64,000 bases of DNA, from NCBI RefSeq assembly GCF_035046485.1, contig NC_085138.1, positions 95,769,766-95,833,765 of the forward strand. The letters run 5' to 3'. Source of the stretch: Aedes albopictus (Eukaryota; Arthropoda; Insecta; Diptera; Culicidae). Below are positions 20,787 to 32,411 of the stretch, piece after piece. The position numbers and the translations under genes were made by a program. The notes below the pieces were generated by a model. That model saw nothing but the letters and a program-made list of their open reading frames with translations. It was not told the DNA's origin and made no database searches. Numbering within the stretch: the stretch's first letter is position 1; every line of letters begins with the position of its first letter.

Positions 20787-21277
20787 ATCGTGCTCATCAT
20801 TCTACCAAGGACAGGGTAGAAAAGTGAAAGCAGCACAAAGCACCAGTTCGATATACATAGTAGAATTAGAATAGAATAAATTTAGGCGCTGTACAAAGTG
20901 TAAGTCCAGCTGCCAATCGGAATCGCTCACATAGTGCCCTAGTGGACAAAAGGAGCAGTAAATTAGGCTAAATGATAAGGAATTGAAATAAAACTTCAAA
21001 CTTTTTATACCACCTAGCACCACTTCGTCACTACTACAACGGCCGAACTGACGTAAACCACCAGCAATCCTATACTTGGTATTTGTGGTGGTTATCGTAA
21101 GTCCAATCCTCGCAGTCTCCCTCCTAAAAGGTATGCGACATATATGCTACTGCGTGACAATGATTCCACTCTTTTGCACTCCTTATCGCTCTTTCCAGTG
21201 CTATGTTGAACAGTAAGTTTGAAATGTTGAATTACTGTAGAAGTTAGATTTTCACACAGATAATAATTTCTGATATA
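20787..21277. other. Unique AT-rich DNA
   Basis: No exon, TIR element or tandem repeat is recognised between the SINE nest and the next foldback. Confidence 0.4.
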
Positions 21278-21454
21278 GGGGAAATTACCTATTCTCGGCC
21301 GTTTTGTTCTCTTCGTCATTGGTGTTGGACTCGGAGTTGGTCTCAAATCCTTCCCAACTAAGCAGAATTGTATGACCATGTTTCAGGAAATTTGGCTGAC
21401 AAAAACCCCCCATGACGAAGAGAACAAACCTGCCGATAATACCCATTGTCACCC
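21278..21454. mobile_element. 177-bp foldback MITE, TA target
   Basis: The left end 'ggggaaattacctattctcg' and the inverse of the right end 'gggtgacaatgggtattatc' form imperfect arms that become near-perfect inside ('tttgttctcttcgtcat'). TA flanks both ends (21276-21277, 21455-21456). The minus-strand 62-codon frame across it is an artefact of the arms. Confidence 0.8.
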
Positions 21455-21455
21455 T

Positions 21456-21600
21456 ATTAACTGAATGTTTCACTCAGTACCCCACAAACTCTCTTGAACT
21501 CACCATACGTAAAATTTTAAGAAAAATTTCATGTTCTGTTATAAAATTTCAACCAGATATACTCTACACGGCTTCTCCGTTTATGTTTGTATAACATCCC
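21456..21600 (+). repeat. Dispersed repeat, copy 1 of a pair
   Basis: It shares 'gtttcactcagtacccca', 'gaac(t)(t)act', 'tgatatattc(c/t)acacggct' and 'tctccgttt/attatcatgt' with 23018-23145, about 1.56 kb away in the same orientation. Homology is about 130 bp with moderate divergence. Not coding. Confidence 0.65.
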
Positions 21601-23017
21601 AGTAAACCACAGATCGTAATGGGAAGTGCATTCAAAATTGTATTATCACTCTGTCAGAAATCAAAATCGTAAATACCGTTGAATGTTGTGATAAAAAATG
21701 TCAGGTCCAATTGTATATAAATCGTAGCTGCGAATTGTTTTGGAGTAAGTTTGTTGTGTATAAAGCAAGTCATAAATCGCGCTAATTGAAGTCGTCACTG
21801 TTTGCATACGCTTAAAAGTCATATATAATGTTAGTAAAGTTTGGTTGGGAATCGTAATGACTTACTGATTTTCGGCACCGCGACAATGCAAAATGAAAAA
21901 AGCAACCCACTTGCCTTGCTCATCACCGCCTGGCCGCTGATTATGTTTTGGGACTGGAAACATTCTGTTTGCCAATAATGATATTCGGGCAATCTTTGCG
22001 AGTGTTCATAGTTACCGAAGGAAGATATTTGTCTCACAATTATTCCTACATGAGCAGTAAACTTTTCTCGCGACGACGACAACGACGTCGACGACGCACA
22101 CAGGCGTAGATGGGTCAAATTCCTGGCCATAAGTCGAAATTTTTTTTTCAGGGTTTTCCAGAGTCTAATATTTTTTAAAGATAAATGAGGTAATGCTTCA
22201 TCATGTGGCAATCAATAAAATACATTGGGATGCATATTTTTTTTTTTGAGAATAAATGCCGAAATTTGACGATTTTCTCTACTGTTTTTTTTTCATTTGC
22301 ATCATAACTCATCGGAAGAACTTCAATTATCGAAATATTGACAGTTTGAAAAAATAACTAAGTATGTAACACAGTTCTCCTGATAAGGGTGTATCATTTA
22401 AACAAAAAACTTTACCTGGTTTCATTTATTTTGCTCTCTTACAGAAGAGTTTTCAAATACATGTTTTTTGGCAATTTTGAACCATTTTCAGCATTCAAAA
22501 AGTTTTCAGATTCTGCAGCATTCCGCGATCTGGATAAAATTACAATGAAATATAAGGCATATCCTTTGTAAATCGCAAGAGAACGGGTACCAGAAAGTAC
22601 CAGACGAAAAAATAAAACATTTTGAAATTTAAACCTTTTTTACTAGTTTTTAGTAACAATTTAGGTTTTATTTCTGAAAGCAACTTCGTTTCGACTACTT
22701 TTTTAATGAATGGCCACTTATTCTCGGTAGATAGATCATAGCAGAATACAAATCTAGTCTTCTATCTCTTAACAAAATGTGTCAAATGGAATTAATTTAG
22801 TAAAATTGGGCAGAAATCTCCATACCCCGATAAACGCCTAAATGTATGCAATGCAGTGGTAATCTAATGTAGCTAGAACTGTTGTGTTCAAAATTTGTTA
22901 TAAAAAAATCAAAAACAACTCAAATAAAGAGCTGACTATTTGTAGCATGTGTAGCATATGTTGATGCACCGTTGAGAAAATATTTTCAGATAAATATTAT
23001 TTTTTATAGCTAAACTC
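21601..23017. other. AT-rich DNA, no gene recognised
   Basis: A run of CGA/GAC trinucleotides ('cgacgacgacaacgacgtcg') at about 22070-22095 is the only compositional outlier. The 126-codon minus frame at 21831-22211 has no recognisable domain or splice context. Confidence 0.4.
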
Positions 23018-23145
23018 ATTGAGTTTTTCACTCAGTACTCCACGAACTTACTTTTATGTATAAAGTTGTGTTAAAATGCCATGTTTTAATAGAAAAAGTC
23101 AAACTGATATATTCCACACGGCTTCTATTATCATGTTCAAACTCC
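23018..23145 (+). repeat. Dispersed repeat, copy 2 of a pair
   Basis: Counterpart of 21456-21600. The two share the start 'tttcactcagtac(c/t)cca' and end near 'cacggcttct'. They may be relics of the same transposon or of a local duplication. Confidence 0.65.
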
Positions 23146-24796
23146 TGAAATTTCAATCCATGATTAATTTTTGAGTTTTGATGTGTTTTCGAGGGCACTA
23201 TAAAAGTTACCCCAAAATGAAAATGTGATACACAAAATATCTAGAAAAAGGTACAACATTTAAACTGAGTTTAAGGGGCCGTTCAAAACTAACGGCCCAT
23301 ATTCCCAAAAATTGTGAAGATAGAACAGTTATTCAGCAAGTTTCCCAATTATGACACTCCTTACAACTTTGCTGAAGACATAAACAAGTTATCTACACTT
23401 ATAAAAGAATTGAATTTCTCTCACACTTCTAAGAGAATTTCTTTGAAACTAGGTGGCCCTTGTTTCCAAACAATATTTTTCATGGCAATATAATTATTTT
23501 TCAGTTCTCTGTTGTCAAATAAAAATGTTCGACGCTTCAAGCGATTTTTGAAAACAAACGTTGTCCTTAGAGAGGTTATAAGAAATCACTTCTAGCCTTT
23601 AAGTGGATTAATATGGCTATTTATAATCCAAAATGCTTCCTCAATATCTAAATTCACAATTTTATCGCTAGTACATACATAATACACCATAAAAACGTGC
23701 TGAAACTTTTTGGCCATGAAATGGACCCTGTTACTCCAGTGTGCGACGACGTCGTCGTCGAAACGTTCACTCGATGCGGGACTGATGTTGTAAACAAAAC
23801 ATGTCGTAATAAGTGCAAATCCAACTGGCTACGAGTTGTATATAAATTGACAACTCATCATTAAGACTAAGCCCACTCGCGGGCTCCATACTACACACGC
23901 AACAGCACGTCGTTAACGATTTTTAATTCCGTTACCCACCCATTTTCGCACAGGTCGTTCGTTTCCATGTGAGTAAAATAATGATCGGTCGCCTTTGCGC
24001 ACCGGTGGTCTCTATTCCATCCGTATCATCGTTTTTTGCACTGTAAATCATCTGTGGTGTCATTGCAAATCTTATTCTGGCAAATAATTTGAGCATTTTT
24101 TTTAAGGAGAGGGTTTTGGATAAAACTCAGAACTGTTCTTTGCTACGTTTAAGATAACATTTTTTCAAGAATGTGTTATTGGATTTAATCCCAGGATTCA
24201 AGTTTTTTTTTAAATAATATGATTGTGACTTACTGTACGACTTATAGGTTGGTTTTTGTTCTAAAATAATGTTTATCTCTTCGATATCCATGCTGCCTTT
24301 CTCGAAAGAAATTTATCAGCCCCGCAAATAATATATCTGAATATGAGCTCTTGAGCATTTTTTATATTTAGGTTTATTGAGTGTTAGCATCCCTTGCCTT
24401 TTCCTTATAATTTTCTGGACATGTGTGTAAAAAACATTTATAATGTAGTTGTCTCTTTAACAACTTCGCGTAGTTAAACATTCTTGATTCTTGGTCATAG
24501 TAAATACTGTCTTCCAACAGTCTAGATTTTTATCGGTATGATTTGAGTTTTTTTTTTAACAAAAAAGATTTGCAGTTTTTCTGTGATTTCCGAATTGAGT
24601 TACATAGGATTCATTCAATTACGAAACCTTGAAGGGAGGGAGTTGGTCTAGCGCTGTGTTACGCTTCATATAAAATTTCAATGTTTCCCATACAAAAGTT
24701 GTTACGTGGGGGAAGGAGGGAATCTAAAACTGTAAAATCTTGCGTTACGTAATATCTAAATGAATCCATATCTATAAGTATCTCTGAACAATCGTA
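23146..24796. other. AT-rich DNA, no gene recognised
   Basis: Contains the small palindrome 'gggccgttcaaaactaacggccc' near 23277 and 'gacgacgtcgtcgtcg' near 23746. The stretch 'taagcccactcgcgggctcc' at about 23870 is an inverse relative of a segment at about 27208-27235, suggesting fragments of one repeat family. No coding exon seen. Confidence 0.4.
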
Positions 24797-25589
24797 CCGT
24801 AATCTGGGGGGTTAGTTGATCAGCGGGGTGAAGTTGATCACAATAGGGTCCACGTCCTTCAACCGCTGAGGACGCCTCAATTCTGTTCCAATGGAAGAAC
24901 TTTTAATGTAAATCGATCATGTGAATATATTTGAAGAATTTTTGAAATTTTTTATGGCAATTGTGACGGATTTTACATAAAAATATCTACTTTTTTGGAT
25001 GCGTATTGAAACACGGTGAAAAGACTGCCTTTCAAAAAATCGGCTCCCAGCAACGCCTTGTATATCGGATGACTCACAAAACACTTTTATTTATTCATGG
25101 TAGGCTTATTGAACATAGCTTTGTGTTAAATTTGATGTTAACATATAAGTTTTATTTGAAAAAAGCATATTTTTTCTAAAGTAAGACGTTTTTTAAGGCA
25201 ATTGCATACCTTTAGGCGTTTAATGTGGGTCATTCTGTAGCTTACTAAACTTTATTTTATTTTTAACTTACAAATTACACCAGTTGTAAGAATTTTTAAA
25301 ACTTATTCGGATTCATCATCATCAAATTAAGTTTGTTCAATAATTTTCCATTCTTAGAATGTTATGTCATTGGTGGATCAACTTCACCCCGGATTGAAAG
25401 TTTTCAAATTTGGCCATTTGAGCAATTTTTATAAAATTTAGCAATTTCTTGTAAAAATTTCGTTTACGGAACTTGAAACAGGTCCACTCAGTACATGTTT
25501 TAAAAATATTTGTTTGGAGTCATGTGCATTGTACTTGATTTTATTCAAAAGAATAGAGGAAACGTGATCAACTTCCCCCCAGATTATGG
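24797..25589. mobile_element. 793-bp TIR element, TA target
   Basis: Ends are cc(g/a)taatctggggggt and its inverse, with 'agttgatca' continuing the match, flanked by TA (24795-24796, 25590-25591). A third 'gatcaacttcaccccggatt' lies internally near 25376, so the right end carries a repeated sub-terminal motif. No transposase frame. A non-autonomous Tc1/mariner-like element is likely. Confidence 0.85.
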
Positions 25590-25617
25590 TAACTACTTTT
25601 ATCTAATCTAATACAGA

Positions 25618-25760
25618 CGCAGCCAGTACGAGGAAGCACCCTGGAAAGTAATCGTGTAAGATTACACCCAATTACTGCCCTTGTCAAAATTAATGATTGC
25701 AGCATATCAGAAATATGACAAATGCATCAAAGCGGCCAGGGCTACTGCGTTGTATTAACC
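25618..25760 (+). repeat. Dispersed repeat family D, partial copy
   Basis: It shares 'cagccagta…gaagca(t/c)cctgga', 'tgcagcatatcagaaatatga' without the last base, and 'ggccagg' with the 12.1-kb and 40.3-kb copies. The 3' part is missing or too diverged to align by eye. Confidence 0.65.
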
Positions 25761-25935
25761 GCAAAGATAATTCTTCGAAATTCCTGGATTTTTTTCTTTT
25801 GCAAGGTACTTCACGAATCTACAGGGGAGGAAGAATGCATGGACTGGACATATTGTACTAAACGCTCCAGATTACATGTTGATGAATATGTTCGAAATAT
25901 TTGAACATGAACATAGACAAATACAATTTTTCATA

Positions 25936-26230
25936 AAAAAATATTGTTCACTAGCGCCGCCTAGTGGCAGAATTGCGAAACAAGTGTTTATTTTTATGTA
26001 AGTTTATGTTATACTGATCAACTTTGCCAAAGACACCAACTTTCTAAGTTATCGGGATTCTGAGATATTTGAAGTTTTGAAAATTTACTTGCTCACTAGC
26101 GCCGCCCAGTGGAGGAATTTCGAACTTCGCAACTCATCGTCAGTTAGTTATTGCGTACCCAACAACTTTTCCCAAGAAACTATCCAAACTAATCCAAGAA
26201 ACTTCCAAATTATCAGGGTCTTGAGCTGTC
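25936..26230 (+). repeat. Two degenerate units starting 'cactagcgccgcc(t/c)agtgg'
   Basis: The near-palindrome cactagcgccgcctagtgg at 25949 recurs at about 26096 as cactagcgccgcccagtgg. Each is followed by 'cagaattgcgaa' or 'aggaatttcgaa' and then 'caactt…cc(a)aagaaac'. The period is about 147 bp. Function unknown. Confidence 0.6.
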
Positions 26231-28181
26231 GCATATCGTAACGTTTGCTTGACATTCTGATATGGTTCCTGTGGTGCAATTTAACATCAAACTGTTGATG
26301 GTCCCTCTACCGGCCAAGTTGCCAACTAATCATATGAACCAAAGTTCTAAATGGTAGATCTTATCAAGCCCTAAAACTTTGCTGAATAAAGTATTGCGCT
26401 AACTCTTAACACACCCGAGATAATAGGCCACACCCCCAAAAAGCCGAAATCCCATAAGCTCTTAGTCTCCTATTAGGCGGATTCCTATTGCGCCCCCGAC
26501 CAGTGATTTTATAAGAGTCTCGACTGTATGCGAGACCAAACTTTTGCTTGTTGTGTTAATAATTCGGCTGTAGTTACGTGTTACCAAACTCACTGAGCCA
26601 CTATTCAATATAAGTTCTTCATATAGAAGTTTGGAAACGATCGGCCGAATTAAAAATTGAAGGTGCAAATCAGAACAATCGTAACTACTACTTAGAGAAA
26701 ATCAATACATTTTCGATATGTATGATCCTGTATTCAAAACATATTTAATCAAAACTGGTCTATTTCAATCTTTTATCTTTCTACGTTTGTATTGTCACTC
26801 TATCACTATTGTATGTCAGATATGCTTTTGATGTAATGATCTATGACATTATTTCGTTGGAAATTTCAAAGCAAGTATGAATATCAATGTTTGATATAAA
26901 CTAAAACAAATAACCTATACAAAACAAGAAAAATCATTCTCTAGAAACTATATAAACCGAACAGGAACGATTTTCAACAAATCCCTACTCATATTCTTTC
27001 GTCTCCTCTTTGCGCTACCCAGAGAGTTGAACGCGAGAGAGCGCACGAGCCTACGGATAGAGACCGTAGTTTGCTTGTCTCTAAACTCTAAGCCCCGTTA
27101 CGAACCGTACTTAAACTTTTCGTTTTCGAGCCTTGCTTAGCAGCGACCGGTGCGGTTCGCTTCTTTGTTCGGGGCTCTACTTAACGTTAAAACGCTTGAT
27201 GGAGCCCATGAGTGGGCTTGGTCTAAGTATACTATATACATATCAGTACAGCATTGTAATAAATTAAATCGCAATGACTTAGAAAAAATTGCAGCCCATT
27301 CTTCATATTCTGCACTCATGTAGGAAGGCAAAGGCAAGTTTCATGGGTGGTTTAGGAAGCTTTAGCTTATATTGGGCAAAATTTGTGTTCTTCTCACGGC
27401 AGATCAGTTAGTACAATGGTATGAGCTTAGACTCACAATCTCAAGGTGCCGTGTTCTAGGCTTGGTGTCAACTTTTTTTATAGCTAATTTCGGACATCGT
27501 ATTACATATCACCCGAAGTCGTATTTTATTCTTCCGATCGATTATTCGAGACATCGTAAAGATGATCATATGAAATCGCGAAATATCATCAGAAGTATGT
27601 ATATGGCCTCCACTTTGGTACGTATATAGCAGTTTTGTGCAGTTTATACGATTGAATTGGTTCTTATATAGTAGTGTATAACACAAATTATACAGACCAA
27701 AATGTTTACTGGGATATGGGTTTTATGTTTTTCTGGGCACTATCAAGGTTGCATCAAAAAGAAAATATGACTTTCGGCTACATAGATGATAAACCTCCCC
27801 AAAATTCAATTTTATTCGTTCGATCTATAAATTGCAATTGAGAATTACGTACATAGGACTGAAACACATAAGGCTGAAATTACAAAAGGCTGAAATAATA
27901 ATTCGACTATTTTCAAACGCCATCAATTCAAACAAAGATTAGCCCAACCTACAAAGTCCATGTTATGCTTTATTGATGAGCCACATAATATTGACAATGC
28001 ATCTCCAAACAGAAGCCTATATTTAACACGTTAACGCCTAAGGTGTCTTACAATTGTAATTTTCATTAAAAAAATATTATCGACAGTCAAGTTCCAATAA
28101 AACAAACAGGATTTAACAAAAAAGGGAAATCTATGGTGAAGTTCCAAAACATATCTTCATGTGGGTCCTAGACATCTGATA
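26231..28181. other. AT-rich DNA with tRNA-like fragments
   Basis: A 68-codon minus frame (26462-26668) is moderately protein-like but unassigned. Bases 27000-27200 are GC-richer with 'cgagagagcgcacgagc'. At 27390-27470 'cagttagtacaatggtatga…gtgttctaggc' resembles polymerase III boxes A and B, so a SINE head is possible. The remainder is AT-rich with no exon found. Confidence 0.4.
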
Positions 28182-28540
28182 CAGGGGATAGACAAAATGA
28201 TCGGGATAGGCAAAATTTTCACTTTTTAAAAAAATGTTCAATTACCTGTAACTTTTCGAAAATTGCATCAAATATTCTCAAATATTCACTGTAAGTTGAT
28301 CAACTAGTTGTGTATCAGTGGACAAAATTTGGAAAAGATCGAGTTATTCTGCACGAAGTAATAAGCATATTAGAAAAAGGTCGAATTAACCAATATTGAA
28401 CTGCTATATCTCCGGATTCAATGAACCGAATGCAATGAAATTTTGTCCATTTATGACTTATATAATGAGCTCTGAAAAACGTTTGACTCAACTTGAAATT
28501 ATTAACATGGAAGAAAATTAAAACCATGTGTTTTTTCTGT
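28182..28540 (+). mobile_element. Left half of the cagggg-type foldback family
   Basis: It begins ta|caggggatagacaaaatg and continues 'cgggataggcaaaa…tgtaacttttcgaaaattg…caaatattctcaaat', in step with the left arm of the 8423-9314 element. It also shares 'caatgaaccgaatgcaatgaaat'-type sequence. The right arm is absent. The copy runs out just before the 28.56-kb short-repeat array. Confidence 0.8.
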
Positions 28541-28564
28541 TTTTCCTTACTCACCCACTCTCAT

Positions 28565-29170
28565 TAGCTGTAATTCTCTCTCGGAAGGAATCCCTGAAAG
28601 TCACGAAAGAAATCCCGTACAGTATCCCAGATAGAATCCTTAAGGAAATCATGGGAGGAATCGGGCTGAAAGCTCGGCAAGACTCCTTGAAAGAACAATT
28701 GAAGAAATCCCGGGAGGAATGTCAAAAACCGAGAAGAATCTTTGAAAGGACCCCGACAGGAGTGCTGAAGGAATCTTTGAAAGAATACAAGTTTGAATTC
28801 CTGGAGCAATCCTAGCAGGAGCCTCTGGAGGAATCCTTTACAAAATCCTGGAAGGGAGGAACTCCAGCAGTAATTCCTGAAGGCATGCTGACAAGAACAC
28901 CTGAAAGATTTTATAAAGCAATCCCGGTAGAAATCCCTGAAGGAATCCCGGGAACATTTCCTGAAAGAATTCTGGGAGGCATATCTGGTAGAATACTGAT
29001 TGGAATCTCCACTGACAGCTCATTAGAAATCCATGAAATAATTAAAGACGAAATCCCAGCAGGAATTTCTGCAGAAATCCCGAATGGAATGAACATGAGC
29101 ATAGATGGCCGCACATTTCGTAGTTGCTACTCAGTGATTGACCAGGGCAATCTAAATTGCACAAAGAACC
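28565..29170. repeat. Degenerate 'ggaatcc(c/t)(t/g)gaagg' array
   Basis: Repeated units 'gaaatccctgaaggaatccc', 'ggaggaatc' and 'agcaggaatttctgcagaaa'. Plus-strand and minus-strand frames (28528-28815, 28885-29175, 28911-29114) give Ile/Pro/Gly/Glu periodic strings such as EIPEGIPGTFPERI, which reflect the repeat and not a protein. Confidence 0.8.
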
Positions 29171-29391
29171 AATGAACGGGGCTTGAGATTAGCACATCAT
29201 TCTTATTGTTGTAGAAATCTTGCGAGGTATTCTCGAAAAACTACCGAGAAGGAGGCAGGGATTCCGAGACGTGTACCTCAAAGAATTCCACCATGATTCT
29301 TTGAGTATATTTCGACAGAACTCTTTGAAAGAATTCCACTACAGAGAAACAACGATCTCCGTATCAGTCTACCTCACTACTGTTTATTTAA
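29171..29391. other. Degenerate flank up to a TTAA site
   Basis: A few further 'aagaattcca' units, then ordinary AT-rich DNA ending in the TTAA (29388-29391) used by the following element. Confidence 0.5.
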
Positions 29392-29884
29392 CCCTGTAAT
29401 ACCTAACCCCGCCTTTAGACGGGGTATAGTTTGAGTATTTGTAATTTTTGTTTCGTGGATATTCATAATTTTTATACTTTTGGCTGATATTTTGGACTGT
29501 TCTGTATATCTTAAAATGTTTTTAGGTGTTTTGCAAAGCGTATTTACATTTTTTTAAATCATTGAAAAATTTAGGTTTTAGTCACCTTTTAGAAGTCATT
29601 GATTATTTTGTATTGAGTTGCTACAAATAACTTATATTTCAATTTTTCTCAAATCATTCTATCATAGTAAAATAGTTTAAGGGAGTCGAATACACTCTAA
29701 AATTATTTTCCTTTAAATTACACGGAAAGTAAAATTTTCAAAAATAAAAATGAGAAAAATCAAAAACCGAAATTCATAAAATCGGGAATTAAAAAGAATC
29801 ATCTTTAAAACATGTTTAAATCAATTTTAGATGACGAAATAATGATATTCAGATCAGAATAAAAAAAAATTGGGTATTAGAGAG
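29392..29884. mobile_element. piggyBac-type MITE, copy 1
   Basis: Termini ccctgtaatacctaa and the inverse of ttgggtattagagag form imperfect TIRs (CCCTNTAATACCYAA). TTAA is present on both sides (29388-29391, 29885-29888). TTAA targets and a CCC-start are characteristic of piggyBac elements. The AT-rich interior has no transposase. A 616-bp copy at 41970-42585 shares most of the body, including 'cccgcctttagacggggtat'. Confidence 0.93.
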
Positions 29885-30207
29885 TTAATCACTTTTTGGG
29901 CAATAATAGGAAGCGATCAGCATTGTTTGAAAGAAGATAAATAGCAATCATGTTATCTGAAGTGCTAAGAGATAGTTATCTGTAAAATATTAAAACTACT
30001 GAATTTGGAGAACACTACGGAACTGCTTATACTAGATTCCCTTATAATAGTGATCAAAACTTACATCTATGACTAGAATATAACTACAGTTAAAACACAT
30101 GCATTGTAGGTTGTAAGAGTACTTGTTGGGAGGCGAGTCAAAGCGAGGTTATATTCAATGTAAGTCTTGTACGATTTTTGTAACCATAACAAAAAACAAA
30201 AACAATC
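29885..30207. other. AT-rich DNA, nothing recognised
   Basis: No ORF with support, no TIR and no tandem repeat between two foldback elements. Confidence 0.4.
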
Positions 30208-30810
30208 AACCTTCACGTACCCGACCCCCGACAACTCATTTTCAAAATGCTGGCATTTCGTCAATTATCATCCGATTTTTTTGCTCTCAATCGATCATAA
30301 ATTGGAGGAAGTCTATTATACTTCAGTAGTCATGTAGTATCCGGAACCATTCCGGAGATATTCCGGATTGTGTTGGGGTCAGGGGGTTGCCAAAATGACT
30401 AAAAGTTATTATTTCGTTTGTTTTTGTGTTTGAACCATCCATTTTTAGCAAATTTTTTGTTGAGCATAGTTTCGAAAGAATGGGGCAGAAAAAATTGACT
30501 GAAGCATGTAATAACTGATATGGCCGCTCCGGAACACTTGGAACAGGTTCCGCGGGGGCCTCTCAAACACAATACCATACGAAATAAACACTTTTAGCCA
30601 TTTGGCAAAACCTTCCCCTCCCCCACCACCTGACCCCAACACAATCCAAAATATCTCCGGAATGGTTCCGGATATTGCATGGCCACTTGAGCGTAATAAA
30701 CTTTCACCAATTTATGATCGATTGAGGGCTACTTCAAAAAAATCTAATAAAAATTTATGAAATGCCAGCATTTTGAAAATGAGTTGTCGGGGGTCGGGTA
30801 CGTGAAGGTT
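30208..30810. mobile_element. 603-bp foldback with ~200-bp arms
   Basis: The ends 'aaccttcacgtacccgaccc' and their inverse enclose long arms that include 'gacaactcattttcaaaatg', 'caatcgatcataaattgg' and 'ccggaaccattccggagata'. An inner pair, 'ttgtgttggggtcaggggg' against 'cctgaccccaacacaatcc', extends the fold. The flanks TCAA and TTAT beside CCTTCACG could be worn TTAA sites, but this is not secure. No coding capacity. Confidence 0.85.
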
Positions 30811-30819
30811 ATACATATA

Positions 30820-30940
30820 GGGTAAATCGCCAATTGTTGCACGGCTAAAAAATCGCTAATTATTGCACACCCCATAAGAAAAGCATGGAGTGTGCAATAA
30901 TAGGCAAGTTTTTAGCCGTGCAAAAATTGGAAAATTACCC
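30820..30940. mobile_element. 121-bp MITE, TA target
   Basis: The left end gggtaaatcgccaattgttg and the inverse right end gggtaattttccaatttttg match imperfectly, then 'cacggctaaaaa' matches exactly. 'attattgcaca' against 'tgtgcaataat' extends the hairpin. TA on both sides (30818-30819, 30941-30942). It lies 9 bp from the preceding foldback. Confidence 0.88.
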
Positions 30941-31000
30941 TAGCTTTTAGAAACTTTCCACACAACGTATTTGCTTAAAAGTGGTCTCCCCAACAGCTAT

Positions 31001-31500
31001 NNNNNNNNNNNNNNNNNNNNNNNNNNNNNNNNNNNNNNNNNNNNNNNNNNNNNNNNNNNNNNNNNNNNNNNNNNNNNNNNNNNNNNNNNNNNNNNNNNNN
31101 NNNNNNNNNNNNNNNNNNNNNNNNNNNNNNNNNNNNNNNNNNNNNNNNNNNNNNNNNNNNNNNNNNNNNNNNNNNNNNNNNNNNNNNNNNNNNNNNNNNN
31201 NNNNNNNNNNNNNNNNNNNNNNNNNNNNNNNNNNNNNNNNNNNNNNNNNNNNNNNNNNNNNNNNNNNNNNNNNNNNNNNNNNNNNNNNNNNNNNNNNNNN
31301 NNNNNNNNNNNNNNNNNNNNNNNNNNNNNNNNNNNNNNNNNNNNNNNNNNNNNNNNNNNNNNNNNNNNNNNNNNNNNNNNNNNNNNNNNNNNNNNNNNNN
31401 NNNNNNNNNNNNNNNNNNNNNNNNNNNNNNNNNNNNNNNNNNNNNNNNNNNNNNNNNNNNNNNNNNNNNNNNNNNNNNNNNNNNNNNNNNNNNNNNNNNN
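31001..31500. other. Assembly gap, 500 N
   Basis: A run of exactly 500 undetermined bases, likely a placeholder and not a measured length. It cuts off the 3' part (RNase H region and tail) of the minus-strand LOA-type element to its right. Frames reported across it are meaningless. Confidence 1.
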
Positions 31501-32411
31501 CGGAGGGTTTGTTGATCTGCGGTTCAGAGGAGTTTCCTCGGCGCAGTAACGTCCGATTCCATAATGTCCCAGGACTTAATGGCGCGTTTTTTCGTGGCAT
31601 AAAGTCCGACCATGCAGATATGCCTATGAACATGCAGATAAGTCCAAGGAAAGAAGGCACATAGGATGTTATGACGCATTCAAACTTTTGGACATTATTT
31701 CGCAAAAAAAAAAACGCGACTTAACTACCGGGACAGTATGGCCTCGGACGTTGTGATCCGTCCCCTTTTCCTCTAGTAAACCGAGTACCCATAGGCGGTA
31801 AGTGTAAGAAAGTGCTTCTCGTTTGAGATGAATGTGTATTGGGGTAACGTCATATGGGTTTTCGAGCGCTGCCGTGGGAGTTGAAGAAAACGCTTCAGAC
31901 ATCGCCATAAAGCACACCCTTTGGATGTGCCCTAATTTTGATTGGACCGTTCTCACTTCGCCCTTTTGCCACCACACAAGACATCCATAGTCCAATATTG
32001 GCCGAACAACAGTTGTGTAAATCCATTTGATATACTTGGGTTTTAGGCCCCAAGTTGTACCAAAGGTTCACCGACATTGCCCGAAGGCCATACAAGCTTT
32101 CTTGATTCTGAACTCAATATGAGGTGTCCAGGAAAGCTTGGAATCAAGAGTGACTCCAACGAACTTTACCTGTTCAGTCACATTGATTTCAGAATCAAAG
32201 AAACGCAAAGGTTGAACGCCATTACGATTTCGCCTTTCCGTGAAATGAACAATAGATGTTTTACTCGGATTTACCGAAAGGCCATATTGATGACACCACC
32301 CTTCACGTAGTTGAGGTCGAAAAGCGTGCTGATGCACGGTAGGAAAGCCGCTATTTATTGAGTTCCCTCAATAGCGTATCTGCTACGAGATTTCACAAAA
32401 GTGGTGTCAAG
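31501..32411 (-). pseudogene. LOA-type LINE, ORF2 C-terminal part
   Basis: Leftward frames encode VADTLLREL, then CHQYGLSVNPSKTSIVHFT (32337-32068), VKFVGVTLDSKLSWTPHI, KKACMAFGQCR, then MDYGCLVWWQKGEV and LGHIQRVCFMAMSEAFSSTP (31995-31669). This order is typical of the LOA clade between RT and RNase H. In-frame stops occur (a Trp codon to TGA before NLVADTLL, TAG after LRELNK). Only about 17 residues separate LRELNK from CHQYG, so the segment that should carry the catalytic YADD appears deleted. The element continues into the gap. Confidence 0.85.

Noticed and set aside
28885..29175. Collagen-like or antifreeze-like protein suggested by periodic Gly/Ile/Pro residues
   Set aside because: The periodicity follows the DNA repeat and appears in more than one frame and on both strands; no signal peptide or splice context.
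30947..31705. Frames of 190-250 codons spanning the N run
   Set aside because: They consist mostly of undetermined residues. Only the right end belongs to the LOA-type element.
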